Shown: positions 34,453-45,100 of the stretch, piece by piece
How the letters are laid out: each line of letters begins with the position of its first letter
Position numbering within the stretch: the first letter of the stretch is position 1
From: Ruminococcus bovis
GTDB taxonomy: Bacteria; Bacillota; Clostridia; Oscillospirales; Acutalibacteraceae
NCBI RefSeq assembly: GCF_005601135.1
Contig: NZ_CP039381.1
Coordinates: 617,941 to 681,940 of the forward strand
Direction: 5' to 3'
DNA length: 64,000 nucleotides
Made by a program: the position numbers and the translations under genes
Notes under the pieces: generated by a model
The model's database searches: none
Seen by the model: only the letters and a program-made list of their open reading frames with translations
Told to the model about the DNA's origin: nothing

Positions 34453-34497
34453 AAAAAATCACCCTCGGTGAGCGCGTAGCATTTACCGGGGGTGATT
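34451..34497 (-). terminator. Terminator of the pilus operon
   Basis: Minus strand: a 15-bp stem (34483-34497 with 34457-34471, two imperfect positions) followed by TTTTTT. It lies 20 bases past the last sortase stop codon. Confidence 0.8.
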
Positions 34498-34517
34498 CAC
34501 AATAAAGGTATATTCTT

Positions 34518-35114
34518 TCATATTTTATTGCACCGAACCGTCGCCCTTGCGCGGCCGGTGGGAGTGCAGGTAAACAGCGTGAGGTCATACTCCCCCGCTG
34601 TCAGCTTATTCAGCTCTGTGGGCTCCAAGGTCTCGACCTTTTTTACGATGTAACGGATGGTCGAACCGTCCGCCTGTGTCAAGTCGACCTCGTTCCCCTC
34701 TACCATCTCATTGAGCAAAAAGAAATGAGAATAATAGTTATGAGCAGCAATAACAAGGTCATTGCCTTTGACAGTTCCCGAATAACGCGCCGGCGCGTAA
34801 TTGAGCGCTTCAAAGCTCCAGTCGGCAAATACGGGAAGTGTGACATCATACCCCACGAAGCTGAGATAGCCGAGATAATTCACATCATCTATGACCGCGA
34901 GGGTTTCTCCGGCGTCAGCTGATTTTTCTGACGGCGAAGTTGCCGCTTCGGGCGTTTCGTCCTTGAGCCGGCTGACTATCTCCTGTGAAAAAGCCTTTGC
35001 CTTTGCATCGTCATTGCTTACTTTGACAAACAGCGCGGCGGCGCCGAGCACCAAGAGTATGCCGCAAATTATCAAAAGCGTTGAAGTAATTTTGATTATC
35101 GAGCGTTTTTTCAT
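34518..35114 (-). CDS. Sortase of the pilus operon
   Basis: A 198-residue sortase. One N-terminal membrane helix (IIKITSTLLIICGILLVLGAAALF) is followed by the beta-barrel: LVIAAHNYYSHF holds the catalytic His, TLFTCTPTGRARATVRC the catalytic Cys and Arg. There is no C-terminal membrane helix, unlike the two class C sortases of the same operon, so it probably attaches the finished pilus or one pilin to the wall. ATG 35114 overlaps the minor pilin stop by one base (TAATG); the upstream open frame lies within the pilin gene. The exact sortase class is not clear from motifs. Confidence 0.85.
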   Translation of the reverse strand: MKKRSIIKITSTLLIICGILLVLGAAALFVKVSNDDAKAKAFSQEIVSRLKDETPEAATSPSEKSADAGETLAVIDDVNYLGYLSFVGYDVTLPVFADWSFEALNYAPARYSGTVKGNDLVIAAHNYYSHFFLLNEMVEGNEVDLTQADGSTIRYIVKKVETLEPTELNKLTAGEYDLTLFTCTPTGRARATVRCNKI

Positions 35115-35821
35115 TATTTGGAAATCTTCTTTTTGATTATGATTCCTGCCGCAACCAATACCGCGCCCGCTATCAGAAGAACGGGAACAAGCCAAAGCAT
35201 CGTACCTGTCTGAGGTATATCATTTCCGGGAGGCGTAGTCGGCGGTACTGTAGTTACAGCCGTTGTCGGCTCAGTCGAAGGCTCCGTGGTAGGCTCCGTG
35301 GGCGGCACGGTGGATTTTTCGTATTTCACATCCGCTTCTACGTCATATATCAGCCTGCCGTATTCGTCGGTGTACGGCAGAGAGATTATAAACGGCGTCG
35401 GCGAATATACATCCTGCTCTACTGTCTTACTATCGCCCAAAACCAGATACATTCCGACACTGTCGATCTTTTTGAACCGCAGTTTTCCCTGATCGTCTGT
35501 CACTGCGGTATCGTTTGCCGCGATCCCGTTTTCAGTGACAAGCGTCTTAAGTTCCTTTGACAATTGCGCCAGCTGTTCCGGTGTCTTTTCGGAGATATCC
35601 TTGATATCGAACGGCTTCTTAGACTGCATTTTGCCTTCTGCGTCCGGCTCTGCGATCTTCCATGCCGAAAAACTGACATTATCCATCGGGATCCCTTCAG
35701 CGATGAAACGCAGCGACAGAGACGGTGTTTTTTCACCCTCAACAGCGCCGGCGCTCACACACGGCAATACGGCTAACGCCAAAACGAACACTGACAGGAT
35801 AATGCTAACTGTCTTTTTCAT
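35114..35821 (-). CDS. Minor (base-type) pilin with IPQTG sorting signal
   Basis: A 235-residue wall-anchored protein. Signal peptide is residues 1-26 (VSIILSVFVLALAVLPCVSAGA). One pilin-like domain (SLSLRFIAEGIPMDNVSFSAWKIAE ... GKLRFKKIDSVGMYLVLGD as landmarks) is followed by a Pro/Thr-rich spacer (EPTTEPSTEPTT), then IPQTG, a membrane helix and KKKISK. The Pro-rich stalk and small size fit a basal pilin embedded in the wall. It overlaps the upstream sortase by 17 bases and the next sortase by one. Confidence 0.85.
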   Translation of the reverse strand: MKKTVSIILSVFVLALAVLPCVSAGAVEGEKTPSLSLRFIAEGIPMDNVSFSAWKIAEPDAEGKMQSKKPFDIKDISEKTPEQLAQLSKELKTLVTENGIAANDTAVTDDQGKLRFKKIDSVGMYLVLGDSKTVEQDVYSPTPFIISLPYTDEYGRLIYDVEADVKYEKSTVPPTEPTTEPSTEPTTAVTTVPPTTPPGNDIPQTGTMLWLVPVLLIAGAVLVAAGIIIKKKISK

Positions 35822-36713
35822 TTTTGTTTCCTCCCTCTTTATCTGATTTCTTCCTTTTTATCTTTTTAACGATGATGACGATCAAGCCTGTTATCAAAAC
35901 AGCGGCTCCCAACATGGCTAATATCTCCGAAAGATCCGGAGCTCCCCAAATGTCGGGCACGCGTATCCTGTAATAGCTTTCTCCGCCTGCGCCCTGACTG
36001 TCATCATCTGCATCATATGGTATTCTGTGGCCTCTCAGTACAAGCCTGTGGGAATTCACCCCGTAAGGCGTGCAGGTCACAAGCGTACAGATATCCTCAT
36101 CGGGGTCGATAGAAATCTCTTGAAGCTTTTCCGGCTCAACAACAGAAATATCTTCGATTTCATATGCCAGCTTATCCCCTAAAATGCTGATAAAGAACCT
36201 GTCGCCGACTTCCAGTCTGTCAAGATTTGTAAACAAGGTCGCGCTGGTCAGCCCTCTATGTCCCATGATTATAGAGTTGGTTCCCTTTCCGCCGACCGGA
36301 AGCGATGAACCGGGAACATGACCTGTTCCGGTAGAAAGATATTTTTCGTCGACGGTGTGGTAAATCATAAGATTTACATCTATTTTGGGGATTCTGATAT
36401 ACCCCATCGTGTTATCACTTTCATAGTTGAGGAGCGACAGGTATTCCTCCATCTGTTTTTCAGACAGCCTGTAGCCTATTTTATCATTCAGCAGCCTTTC
36501 GTTATACGCCCGCGCCGCCGAAAGATACCGCTGCTTCTCCTCATCGTCCATTTTGCTCGAGCGGTTATCATAGGAGACGATCCTTTCGTACTGCCGTGCA
36601 TACATCAGATGGTTGCTTACAAACGGATACAGCAGCAGCGTGACGCATGCGAGAAAGAACATCACGAGCATCAAATTCAAAACAGCAGAAAGCGCTTTGC
36701 GTTTTTTATTCAA
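35805..36713 (-). CDS. Class C (pilin-polymerising) sortase 2
   Basis: A 302-residue class C sortase with membrane helices at both ends (residues about 12-34 and 265-288). The core has GHVPGSSLPVGGKGTNSIIMGHRGL (catalytic His) and CTLVTCTPYGVNSHRLVLRG (catalytic Cys and Arg). Class C enzymes join pilins through a Lys in the pilin motif. It overlaps the previous sortase gene by eight bases. Two class C enzymes in one operon usually divide labour between shaft and tip or base subunits. Confidence 0.9.
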   Translation of the reverse strand: MNKKRKALSAVLNLMLVMFFLACVTLLLYPFVSNHLMYARQYERIVSYDNRSSKMDDEEKQRYLSAARAYNERLLNDKIGYRLSEKQMEEYLSLLNYESDNTMGYIRIPKIDVNLMIYHTVDEKYLSTGTGHVPGSSLPVGGKGTNSIIMGHRGLTSATLFTNLDRLEVGDRFFISILGDKLAYEIEDISVVEPEKLQEISIDPDEDICTLVTCTPYGVNSHRLVLRGHRIPYDADDDSQGAGGESYYRIRVPDIWGAPDLSEILAMLGAAVLITGLIVIIVKKIKRKKSDKEGGNKNEKDS

Positions 36714-37587
36714 TTGTCTTCCTCCGTTTTATCAAGCGGTATATCTCTATGACGATCGCGGTGATCAGCAGCAAGACGCCTGCCAGCGCAAGTATCTCCT
36801 CGATCGTGGGACCTCCCTTGCGGCTGAACGGCAGCGTATATGAATATCCGCCTGTTCCGCCTGTATCGTTCGCAACGCGTCTGCTTCCCGTAAGCTCCGC
36901 AAAAACGACCAAACGGTCGGAATTAACTCCGTAAGGGGTGCAGGTAACAAGCGTACAAAGCTGCTTCCCTTTTGTGATCCCGATTTTTGCTACGTCATCC
37001 GGTTTGACGGTTTTGATTTCTTCAACACGGTAATCAAGAACCGTGTCAAGCACCTTGATTTGAAATGTATCGCCTGCTTCAAGTCTGTCGATATTATTGA
37101 ACAGCTCAGAGTTCGGAAGTCCTCTGTGAGCCATCAACATAACATTGCTGTCACAGCCCTCAACCGGGAGCGATGACCCCTGAACATGGCCGACGCCGAT
37201 TTGAAGTATCTCCTCATTCACCGTGTGATAGACAGGTAAGCTAAGTTCTATGCACGGTATCTCCAGAGTTGCCATCAACCCGTTGCTGCCGAGATCAAGC
37301 AGGCTCATATATTCGTCTGTAAGCGCCTCTTCAACGCTGTACCCCACCGGGTGCTCGGCAAGCTCTTTATTATAGCTCAGAGCATCGGCAAGGAGCCGCT
37401 TTTTTTCCGCTTCCGGCAGTTCGCGCGTGCGGTTATCATACGAAACACAAACTTCCTTCTGCGCAGTGCTTACAAATAGGCCGCTGATATACGGATAAAG
37501 CAAAAGCGAAATGCAAATCAAAAACAAAGCGACAATAAAAACATTAAAAACCGTATTGCGCTTGGTTTTCTTTTCCTTCGTTTTCAT
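36706..37587 (-). CDS. Class C (pilin-polymerising) sortase 1
   Basis: A 293-residue class C sortase, same layout as the next gene: N-terminal helix (VFNVFIVALFLICISLLLYPYI), catalytic His in LMAHRGLPN, catalytic Cys and Arg in CTLVTCTPYGVNSDRLVVF, and a C-terminal helix. ATG 37587 follows GGAAGAAAT; the frame upstream runs into the intergenic hairpin. It is about 45% similar by eye to sortase 2, suggesting duplication. Confidence 0.9.
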   Translation of the reverse strand: MKTKEKKTKRNTVFNVFIVALFLICISLLLYPYISGLFVSTAQKEVCVSYDNRTRELPEAEKKRLLADALSYNKELAEHPVGYSVEEALTDEYMSLLDLGSNGLMATLEIPCIELSLPVYHTVNEEILQIGVGHVQGSSLPVEGCDSNVMLMAHRGLPNSELFNNIDRLEAGDTFQIKVLDTVLDYRVEEIKTVKPDDVAKIGITKGKQLCTLVTCTPYGVNSDRLVVFAELTGSRRVANDTGGTGGYSYTLPFSRKGGPTIEEILALAGVLLLITAIVIEIYRLIKRRKTIE

Positions 37588-37662
37588 ATTTCTTCCTTTT
37601 CTTGCGTGCGTTTGAAGCACTAATACCGATCTAAATAGAATTACTGCCTCAAACCCGCGCAA

Positions 37663-37702
37663 GGCGGGGGTGATCCACGGAATAACCGTGGACCACCTAA
37701 AC
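37663..37702 (-). promoter_or_regulatory. Hairpin between major pilin and sortase genes
   Basis: Minus strand: GGTGGTCCACGG / CCGTGGATCACC with a 5-base loop, followed by G/C-rich sequence rather than T. It may stabilise the pilin mRNA or limit read-through into the sortases. Confidence 0.6.
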
Positions 37703-37712
37703 TCTAAAAGTA

Positions 37713-39188
37713 TTATTTCTCTTTAGAGGAGATCCTTTTCTTGATGATAAGAACAACTATCATTCCGGCAAATGCCGCGCCTGCCAAGCCGAGGATCACA
37801 TACAGACCGATGCCGCCTGTCGATGGGAGCGCACCTTTTTGGAAGTTCTTAACGTTGAGCGAGGTGATACCTGTCTGGATATCAGCGTAACCTCTCGCGT
37901 TTGTCTTGGTAACATAGCCCTGAGGACCTTTAACTGTAGCTGTGTAGGTGGTAAGAGGATATGTTCCGTCGGTATCAACCTGATTTGAAACCGAAGCCAC
38001 GATCTCGATGGTGATTGCGCCTTCCATCTTGGTGTAGTTTTCGGGGGCAGCTATTTCGGTAAGGGTGTATGTACCTACATCCAGACCCTTCCAATCAAAC
38101 TTAGAGAGAGCTGTGCCGTCGATCTCAGCGACCCTATCATTGCCCTTCTTCAGCAGCCAGGTCGAGCCCTTAAGCGCGTCGCCGTCGCTGTCGGTCTTGT
38201 TGACAGTGATGCCGAGGGTGAAGGTCTTGGTTTTGCTCTTGGGAGATTCACCCTTGCCGTCAGAGGCGGGATCGTTGGAATAAATGTACTTTACCTCATT
38301 GATGTTGCCGGTGTTGCCCATTTCAGCGCTGTCTGTGAGCTTTGCCTTATATGTGAGCTTGATCTCAGCATCATAATCAGGATTGAGGCTCTTAAGGTTT
38401 GTAATCTTTACGTTTACGCTGTTGCCCGATGCTACGCCGTAAACATTTGCGGTGCTGTCGGTAGTAGAGATCGGTACGTCTGTTCCGCCGATGGTCAGCT
38501 CCATTGGGCCAACATATTCCATATTGGTCATTGTATCTGCGATCTCAAAGTAATAGGTCGTGTACTCAGACATATTGGGCACCTTGCCGGTAACGGTAAA
38601 GGTCATTTCCTCGCCGATAGCGGCGATGTTGCTCTTTTTGTCTGTCTCATCGCTGTCGGAAACAGTCTTTTCGGGCGTAGGCACGCTCAGCTTGTTTGTG
38701 ATGATCGCATTCGCGCTGTCGAGCTTGAAGAGCGAGTAAATAACAGCGTCCTGTGTGTTGCCGGGCAATTTGGGCGCCATCAGATAGTAGCCGTAGGGCA
38801 GTCCTTCTACGGTGTAGGTGGCGTTGTCAACAACCCTTTCCGCGGCAGCTGTAATGCTGTTGTCGTCAGCGAATGCGCCGAGATCACGGCCGAGAGTCTG
38901 AGCAGCGACTGAGTTGGACTTCACACCCGCAAGATACGCAATGATCTCGTCGTTTGTTTTGTAGCCCTTGGCAGTAAAGAACGGTTGAAATTTGCTTGTC
39001 ACTGTGTAAGAGCAGGTTGAATCCACATAGTCAAGCACGCGGTAGAATTTTAGATTCTCGCCCACGACTGCTTTTTCTACGCTCACTTTTCCGTTTGAGG
39101 TTGAGACTGCTCCGCATGTGACTACGGTCATAGCCGCCAGCATAAGGACTGCCAGCGTCATTGCGATGATTTTTGTCAGTGTTCTCAT
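37713..39188 (-). CDS. Major (shaft) pilin with LPSTG sorting signal
   Basis: A 491-residue isopeptide-forming pilin. The signal peptide ends near residue 27. An N-terminal domain leads to the pilin motif NKLSVPTPEKTV, whose Lys174 should be the polymerisation lysine. A central domain (about 185-335) and a CnaB-type domain (about 335-410) follow, the latter with E-box YTLTEIAAPENY. LPSTGG, a membrane helix and KKRISSKEK end the protein. Its start overlaps the stop of the tip adhesin by four bases (ATGA). It forms the pilus backbone. Confidence 0.9.
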   Translation of the reverse strand: MRTLTKIIAMTLAVLMLAAMTVVTCGAVSTSNGKVSVEKAVVGENLKFYRVLDYVDSTCSYTVTSKFQPFFTAKGYKTNDEIIAYLAGVKSNSVAAQTLGRDLGAFADDNSITAAAERVVDNATYTVEGLPYGYYLMAPKLPGNTQDAVIYSLFKLDSANAIITNKLSVPTPEKTVSDSDETDKKSNIAAIGEEMTFTVTGKVPNMSEYTTYYFEIADTMTNMEYVGPMELTIGGTDVPISTTDSTANVYGVASGNSVNVKITNLKSLNPDYDAEIKLTYKAKLTDSAEMGNTGNINEVKYIYSNDPASDGKGESPKSKTKTFTLGITVNKTDSDGDALKGSTWLLKKGNDRVAEIDGTALSKFDWKGLDVGTYTLTEIAAPENYTKMEGAITIEIVASVSNQVDTDGTYPLTTYTATVKGPQGYVTKTNARGYADIQTGITSLNVKNFQKGALPSTGGIGLYVILGLAGAAFAGMIVVLIIKKRISSKEK

Positions 39189-42100
39189 TTTGTCGTACTC
39201 CTTTTCTCTTTAATATTATTTTTTCTGTTCTTTATTACAACTGCTGCAAGCAGTATTACAAAGGTAATTGAAGCTAAAGCCGCGACAGGTATCACTCCGC
39301 CCGCACCTGTTACAGCGAGCTCTACGGGCTTATCCACCATTTTAAGCATCAAAACATTCTCGCCGCCCGAGGTTATTGTTCCATCTGCGTTTACGGTAAA
39401 TTCGATATCAGGCGCTTTCATATATCCGAAGGGAGCCTGCTTTTCGCGCAGGATATAGGTGCCCTGCGGAATCTGCGCGGTGTGGTAGTCCTCGGTGGTG
39501 ACCCACTCGTCGAGCACGTTCTCCTCGTTGCCCTTCTCGATAATCTGCAGCACCGCGTCGGTGACGAACTCATCGTCCTCGTCCACCTTGGCGATACGCA
39601 CATCATAGCGCTTGTCGGTGTTGGTAAAGGCGATGGTGATATCGTCGTCCTTTTGCACGGTGATGGCGGAGGTGGTAAGCTGGCGGTCGGTCACGGTGTT
39701 TTTATCGGTCAGCGGTGCGACTCTGTCGGTTCCGCTGATGGTATACGACGCAGTGTAGTTGCACGCCTGTTCGCTGACGGTGTATTCCGCTCCTACGGGC
39801 AGGTCGCTGAACGTTACGCTGTCGCCGTGTTTGAGCGTAAGGGTCAGGTTGACCGTACCGTTTTGGTCGGTGGTGAACTGCGTGCCGTCCGAGAGCGTAT
39901 AGACCGCGTTTTTGTCGAGCTTGCTCATGGCGATGTTGAACGCGAATTCATTATCGGTCGTCGTTTTGCCGTTGATGAGCTTTTTGAGCGTGAAGCTTCC
40001 TGTCTCGCGCTCCGTCTCGGGGATCTTTTTGTTGTTGAAAACGACGTGAGCTGTTTCTCCCACGGTGAGAGTTCCGCTCTGTTCAGGCTTGTCGCAGGTG
40101 TACAGCGAGTTTTCGGCCTCGGTGACGGTGTAGGTCTCTACCGTGCCGGGAAGACCGGTTATGCTTACGGTCTCGTCATGCTTTAGGTAAGCCGTTGCAG
40201 TTCCGCCCGTGAAGATAAGGTCGCCGAACAAGCCGTTGATGTCCTCGTGCAGATTAACGTTAAAGGTGAACACACGGTCAAGGTCTTCCGCGTCGAGCTC
40301 TCCGTTTTCATAAGGCAGGACATGCTTTGTGATATCAAAGCTCTTCTTTGGCTTGATATTATTGGTCACGGTAAAGGTGACGTCGCTGTTATCTTCGGTC
40401 AGAGTGCCTGAGGGCGAATAGGTGGTGTCGAAAACGCCCTGATAATTCTTCCCCAACTGCTCGGTCACGGAATATTCTACGCCGCGCGGGATATTGGTAA
40501 AGGTTATCTGTTCGCCTGCCTTGAGGGTCACGTCCGCTGTGCCGTTGTTGAATTTTGTATAGCCGAATACCTTTTTGCCCTCAACGCCTTCGCCCATCAG
40601 CGTGACGTGGAAGGTGTAATCCATATTTTCGAGGTCGTATTCGGGATAATCCGACGCATTGCCCGTGAGCACCTTTTTAAGGGTGAGGGAGCAGGTGTCG
40701 GTAGTTGTACGGGTATTGGTTATGGTCGCGCTGTTCTGTTTGGGGTAGTTGATAACGGTGTAGCCTGTACTGTTATCAAGGTCGCACTTGAAGCCGGGGA
40801 TAGGCTCCTCCCAAATGTAGTAGGTCGCCGGGACGTTGAACACCTTCATTTTGTACGTCCAGGTTCCGTCGCGATTATCCAGCCACTTGCCCTCTGCATC
40901 GTCGCTGTTGCTAGTAACCTCACTGTTGGTGATCTGGGAGAAGGTCACGGTGTTTGTATTGGTATCGGAGTCGCCCGGGTCACCCAAGGCGATGTCCGAT
41001 TTAAAATCAATAGCTGCGGATATATCGGGTCTGCCCGCGGCTAACATCTCAGGTTTTTTCACCGTCTGTATTTCGGGAGCGGCTTGGCTGTTTTCTGCGC
41101 TGCTGTCACCGAAAACGGCGCTGACGAGCTTGTTGTTGATAAGTCCGCCCAGTACATTATTCAGAGTGGCTCCAACCGGCTCGTCGTCCTTGTGACCGGT
41201 CGGCGGAACATATTCTTTATATGTGAAGTAGCCGGGCTCATCGGTTCCCTTATCCACACGGGCGTAGGTTTTATCTGTATATGATTGGTCATATGTCGTG
41301 CCCGCTCCGCCCACGAGTTCTGTACAATAGCTAAACATATGATCAGAGTCAGTTACTTTTTCGGTAGACCACAGGTCGCCGACATAGACCGTTTTCAAAT
41401 TACTGCAATTGTAGAACATGTAATACATACTGGTCACGCTGCCGGTGTCCCAGCCGCTGAGGTCAAGAGAGGTCAGACTGCTGCAACCATCGAACATGCT
41501 ATTCATATCGGTCACCCTGCCGGTTTTCCAGCCGCTGAGGTCGAGGTTGGTCAGGTTGCGGCAATTGTAGAACATGGAATACATATTGGTCACACTGCCG
41601 GTTTCCCAGCCGCTGAGTTTGAGGTTGGTAAGATTGCTGCATTCTCTGAACATATAACCCATATTCGTCACACTGACGGTGTCCCAGCCGCTGAGGTTGA
41701 GAGAGGTCAGACTGCTGCAACTATCGAACATGCTATTCATAGTGGTCACTCTGCCGGTGTCCCAGCCGCTGAGGTTGAGGGTGGTAAGATTGTAGCAATA
41801 GCGGAACATATAAGTGATATTCGTCACACTGCCGGTGTCCCAGCCGCTGAGGTCAAGAGAGGTCAGACTGCTGCAACCATCGAACATGCTATTCATATCG
41901 GTCACTCTGCCGGTGTCCCAGCCGCTGAGGTTGAGGGTGGTAAGATTGCTGCACCAGTAGAACATACCGCTCATATTGGTCACGTTACTTGTATCAAAGC
42001 CACTTAGATCGACACTAACCAATGATAATTTATAATCCCAGAACAGATCCCTGCTGTTATCGGGCAAATGCGCCGTGGCGGCATCCGACCACCAGTAAGC

Positions 42101-45100
42101 GTCCGCGCCCTCTTTCCACACAAAAATCGACGCGCGGGTAGTGCCGTCGTCTACTTTTACAGCGCCCTCCGGAAGTGTGGAGATGGTGTAGCTCTCCTCC
42201 TGTGTTTTTTTGAAGGTCGTCGCCCCCGACAATGAATTCCTGAATGTATTGTTATTTGCAAGATAAGCGTCCTGCGGCGGGAGATCTATCTTGGGTTCCG
42301 AGGTATCGACATGGACGACCGGGATAGGCAGATCCGACGAATCGGTAATGGGGTTGCCGTCGGCGTCGAGCCATTGCTTGGTGATGGTGATTTCGCCCTC
42401 ATACGCGCGTGTGTTCGGAACGCCGAAGCAGTCGGTATAGAAGCCGCTGTGCCAGTCGGAGGGCCTCTTCGTCAGCCCGCTGACGGTTATCTCACCTGCG
42501 CTGCTGACAGTAACTGTCCGCACGGTGGGGTCAAGCTGATAGCGCTCCGGCGCCTTTGTCTCCTGCAGGGTGTAATGACCGGGCTCGAGCCCCTTGAAGA
42601 ATACAATGCCCTTTTCCGATCCCGAAGCTCCGCTTGTTTCCGTTTTATCAACGGGCGTGCCGTAGTCCGAGGTACCCTTGAGTGTGAACTCGGCGCCGCT
42701 TAGCAGGGCGTTGGTGAGCGGATCATACTTGACCAGACGGAAGTTATGCAGCGGCTCGTTTAGGATAACGGAATAGCCGTTCTCGGCCGGCTTCACCTCA
42801 ACGGGCGAGCCGTCCTCAATTTGATAAAGCGTAACGATACCGTACTTGTCGCACACAACGGAATATTCTTCTGTAGAAATAATATAGCCGTCCGCCGTCT
42901 TGGTCTCAGTCAGCTTGTAGGTGCCCCATTCAATATCGGTGATGGTGACAACGCCGCCGTTCTGCGACGTGCCGTATTTGAGGACAGAATTGCCATAATT
43001 GGAAACGCCCTCGAGCTTAAACTCCGCACCCGTGAGCGGGGCGGTATCGGTGGTGCCGTCAATCATACCCTTCTTCAGAAACTCCAGATCGCCGTGAACA
43101 CGCGGCGGGTTTTCGATCACATAGGGCTTGACTTCCGTGCTGCCGTTTATTGTTAAATCTCCGTTCTTATCGACCGTAACGGTGAAAACGGTATCGTTGA
43201 GGAAGAAGTCGCTGTTCGTCTCGGTTTCCTTTAAGGTGTATGTACCCCTCTCCAGATTTCGGCGGGTGATCCTGCCGGTTTCATCTGTATAGAGCGTCTC
43301 ATTGACCTTGGTGCCGTAGACGGACGTACCGCTGAGGTTGAACTTTATACCGGGCACGACTACATTATGATCCTCACTGCTGACCTTCAACAGCTCCAAA
43401 TCGGCGACGATCTTCAAGGTGATCTCGGTGTAATCCTGGTGAATTATCCGCTCGCCGGATTCACTGCCGGTCTCAACGTTGATGGTATTGTTGTTCAGAT
43501 AGATATTGTTGAACGCCCTCGGGGTAATCTCGTTGCTGTCAATGCCGTGCGGCGCACGCATATAGACAGTGAACTGTGCACCGGTATTGACAGGCATCTC
43601 ATAGGGGGTGCCGTCCTTCGCGGTACGCATATCGACCGCGATTGCTTTGACGGAGGAGAGATCGCCTGCAAAGCTGTCGCTGCGCGTCCAGACAGAGGTA
43701 TCGGAAAGGTCTTTATGAGCTTCATCAATAACCAGCCCACTGACCGTGGAATAATAGACCTTCGGCGCGATGCCGAGTCTCTCAAGCTGGTGGGTATCCA
43801 CACTTTGGAAGATACCGCGCCATTCGGACGTCTTTCCGGCGTCCTTGCCCGATACGACCTTGTAGTTCTCAAGCGAGTCGAAGGCAATCAGCTTTGACGC
43901 CTTGGAGTGGTCGTCGGTCGCGAAGCGGACGTTGTAATAGTAATTGTTATCATTATAAGTGACCGCGGACTGCGAATAGCTTGTATCATCAGTGCCGCGC
44001 ACCTTCTTCTCAAGTCCGAGATTGGTGGCTACCAGCAGCGACGCGTCGTGGTTGTACTCTGTATACAGAAAGCGTTTGCTGTCGCCCGCGGAGGGGTCGA
44101 GGTTCTGCATCAGCGCGGATTCGGTAAGCCCACCTGTTTCGGAAGAGGTTTTGCCTTTGGTGATGCTGCTGTTGCCCGTTTCGTAGGCGACAGTGTTCAA
44201 AAGCGTTGTGCCGTAGTCGGCGATCGCTTCCCACGGATGAACGGTGGAGTAGACGAAGCGGTAGCTGTCCGCGCTCTCATTGATCGCGATTTTCAGCATC
44301 GTCCGCCCCGAATTACGGTAGTTATCATCCACGGTGACGGTGTATTTCCAGCTTTCCAGCTTTGTGCTGCCGGCATAGACCGACAGTGAATCCTTCTTGT
44401 ATACAGCGCCTTCCGGCAGCAGGTCGTAAAAAACGCCCGACTGCTGAGGAATGGGATAAGTGCTCTCGTTGTCGCGGTAGCTCTCGGACATGGAGACGTT
44501 CCATGTAACGGTATATTCCCTTTTCTTGGCACTGTTGGTGGCGCCCACGAAAGATTTTTTCAGCAAGCTGCTCTTGTTCTTTCCCGTAATGTAGTCATCG
44601 GCGCTGCGCGTGAAGCTGATGATGGTTCTGTTTGACTGACTGATCTTCGAGGCGGATGTGTTTTTCAGGCAGAGCTTCGATACGCTGTTTTCGCCGATGG
44701 CGGAGTCTGCATATTTGTCCACCGTATCGGAATGCTTCAGCTTTACATAGGGGTATGCGCCAAGCTTGGTGTACCAGTGGGCATTAGAGGTCTCAAGACG
44801 GAAGCCCGTGACGTTTCCAAGGAAAGAAATGTCCGTGCCGTCCGTTTTGCTTTTGTCCACGATGCCCTCTGCGTCGTCGGTAAAGTCGTACTTCCCGGTG
44901 TAGGGCGTGTAAACCGCAATCTTGATATATTCTTCGTTGCCGCCGACTTTGGCGTAAACGTCAATCACGTCGTCGGGAAAGCGGAAGGTCTGCGTATCGA
45001 AGTCCATTGACTCTTCGTTATACGTCGCCTTCATGGTGTAGTAATACAGGGTAAGCTTCTCAAACTCATAGTCGGCGGCGGTCAGCTTGCCGCTGTATTC

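Larger units (their letters stand above)
34184..34517. other. 334-bp region of gene remnants between mobilization backbone and pilus operon
   Basis: It holds the lost N-terminus of the DUF6809-like gene, an unassigned plus-strand open stretch (about 34290-34430, including TEEGALELKKIKKRYDYAKIL) with no start or ribosome site, a second DUF6809-like C-terminal fragment, and the terminator of the pilus operon. Confidence 0.55.

Noticed and set aside
39482..40186. A 234-residue plus-strand frame
   Set aside because: Shadow of the G+C-rich Cna-like domain region of the adhesin. Nothing in it resembles a known fold.
41285..42007. A 240-residue plus-strand frame with regular repeats opposite the adhesin
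   Set aside because: It mirrors the 78-bp BspA repeats on the other strand and has no ribosome site; it is a shadow of the adhesin.
41318..42022. Regular 78-bp period that could suggest a CRISPR array
   Set aside because: Repeats are in frame, have no spacers, and encode BspA units; there are no cas genes anywhere in the window.
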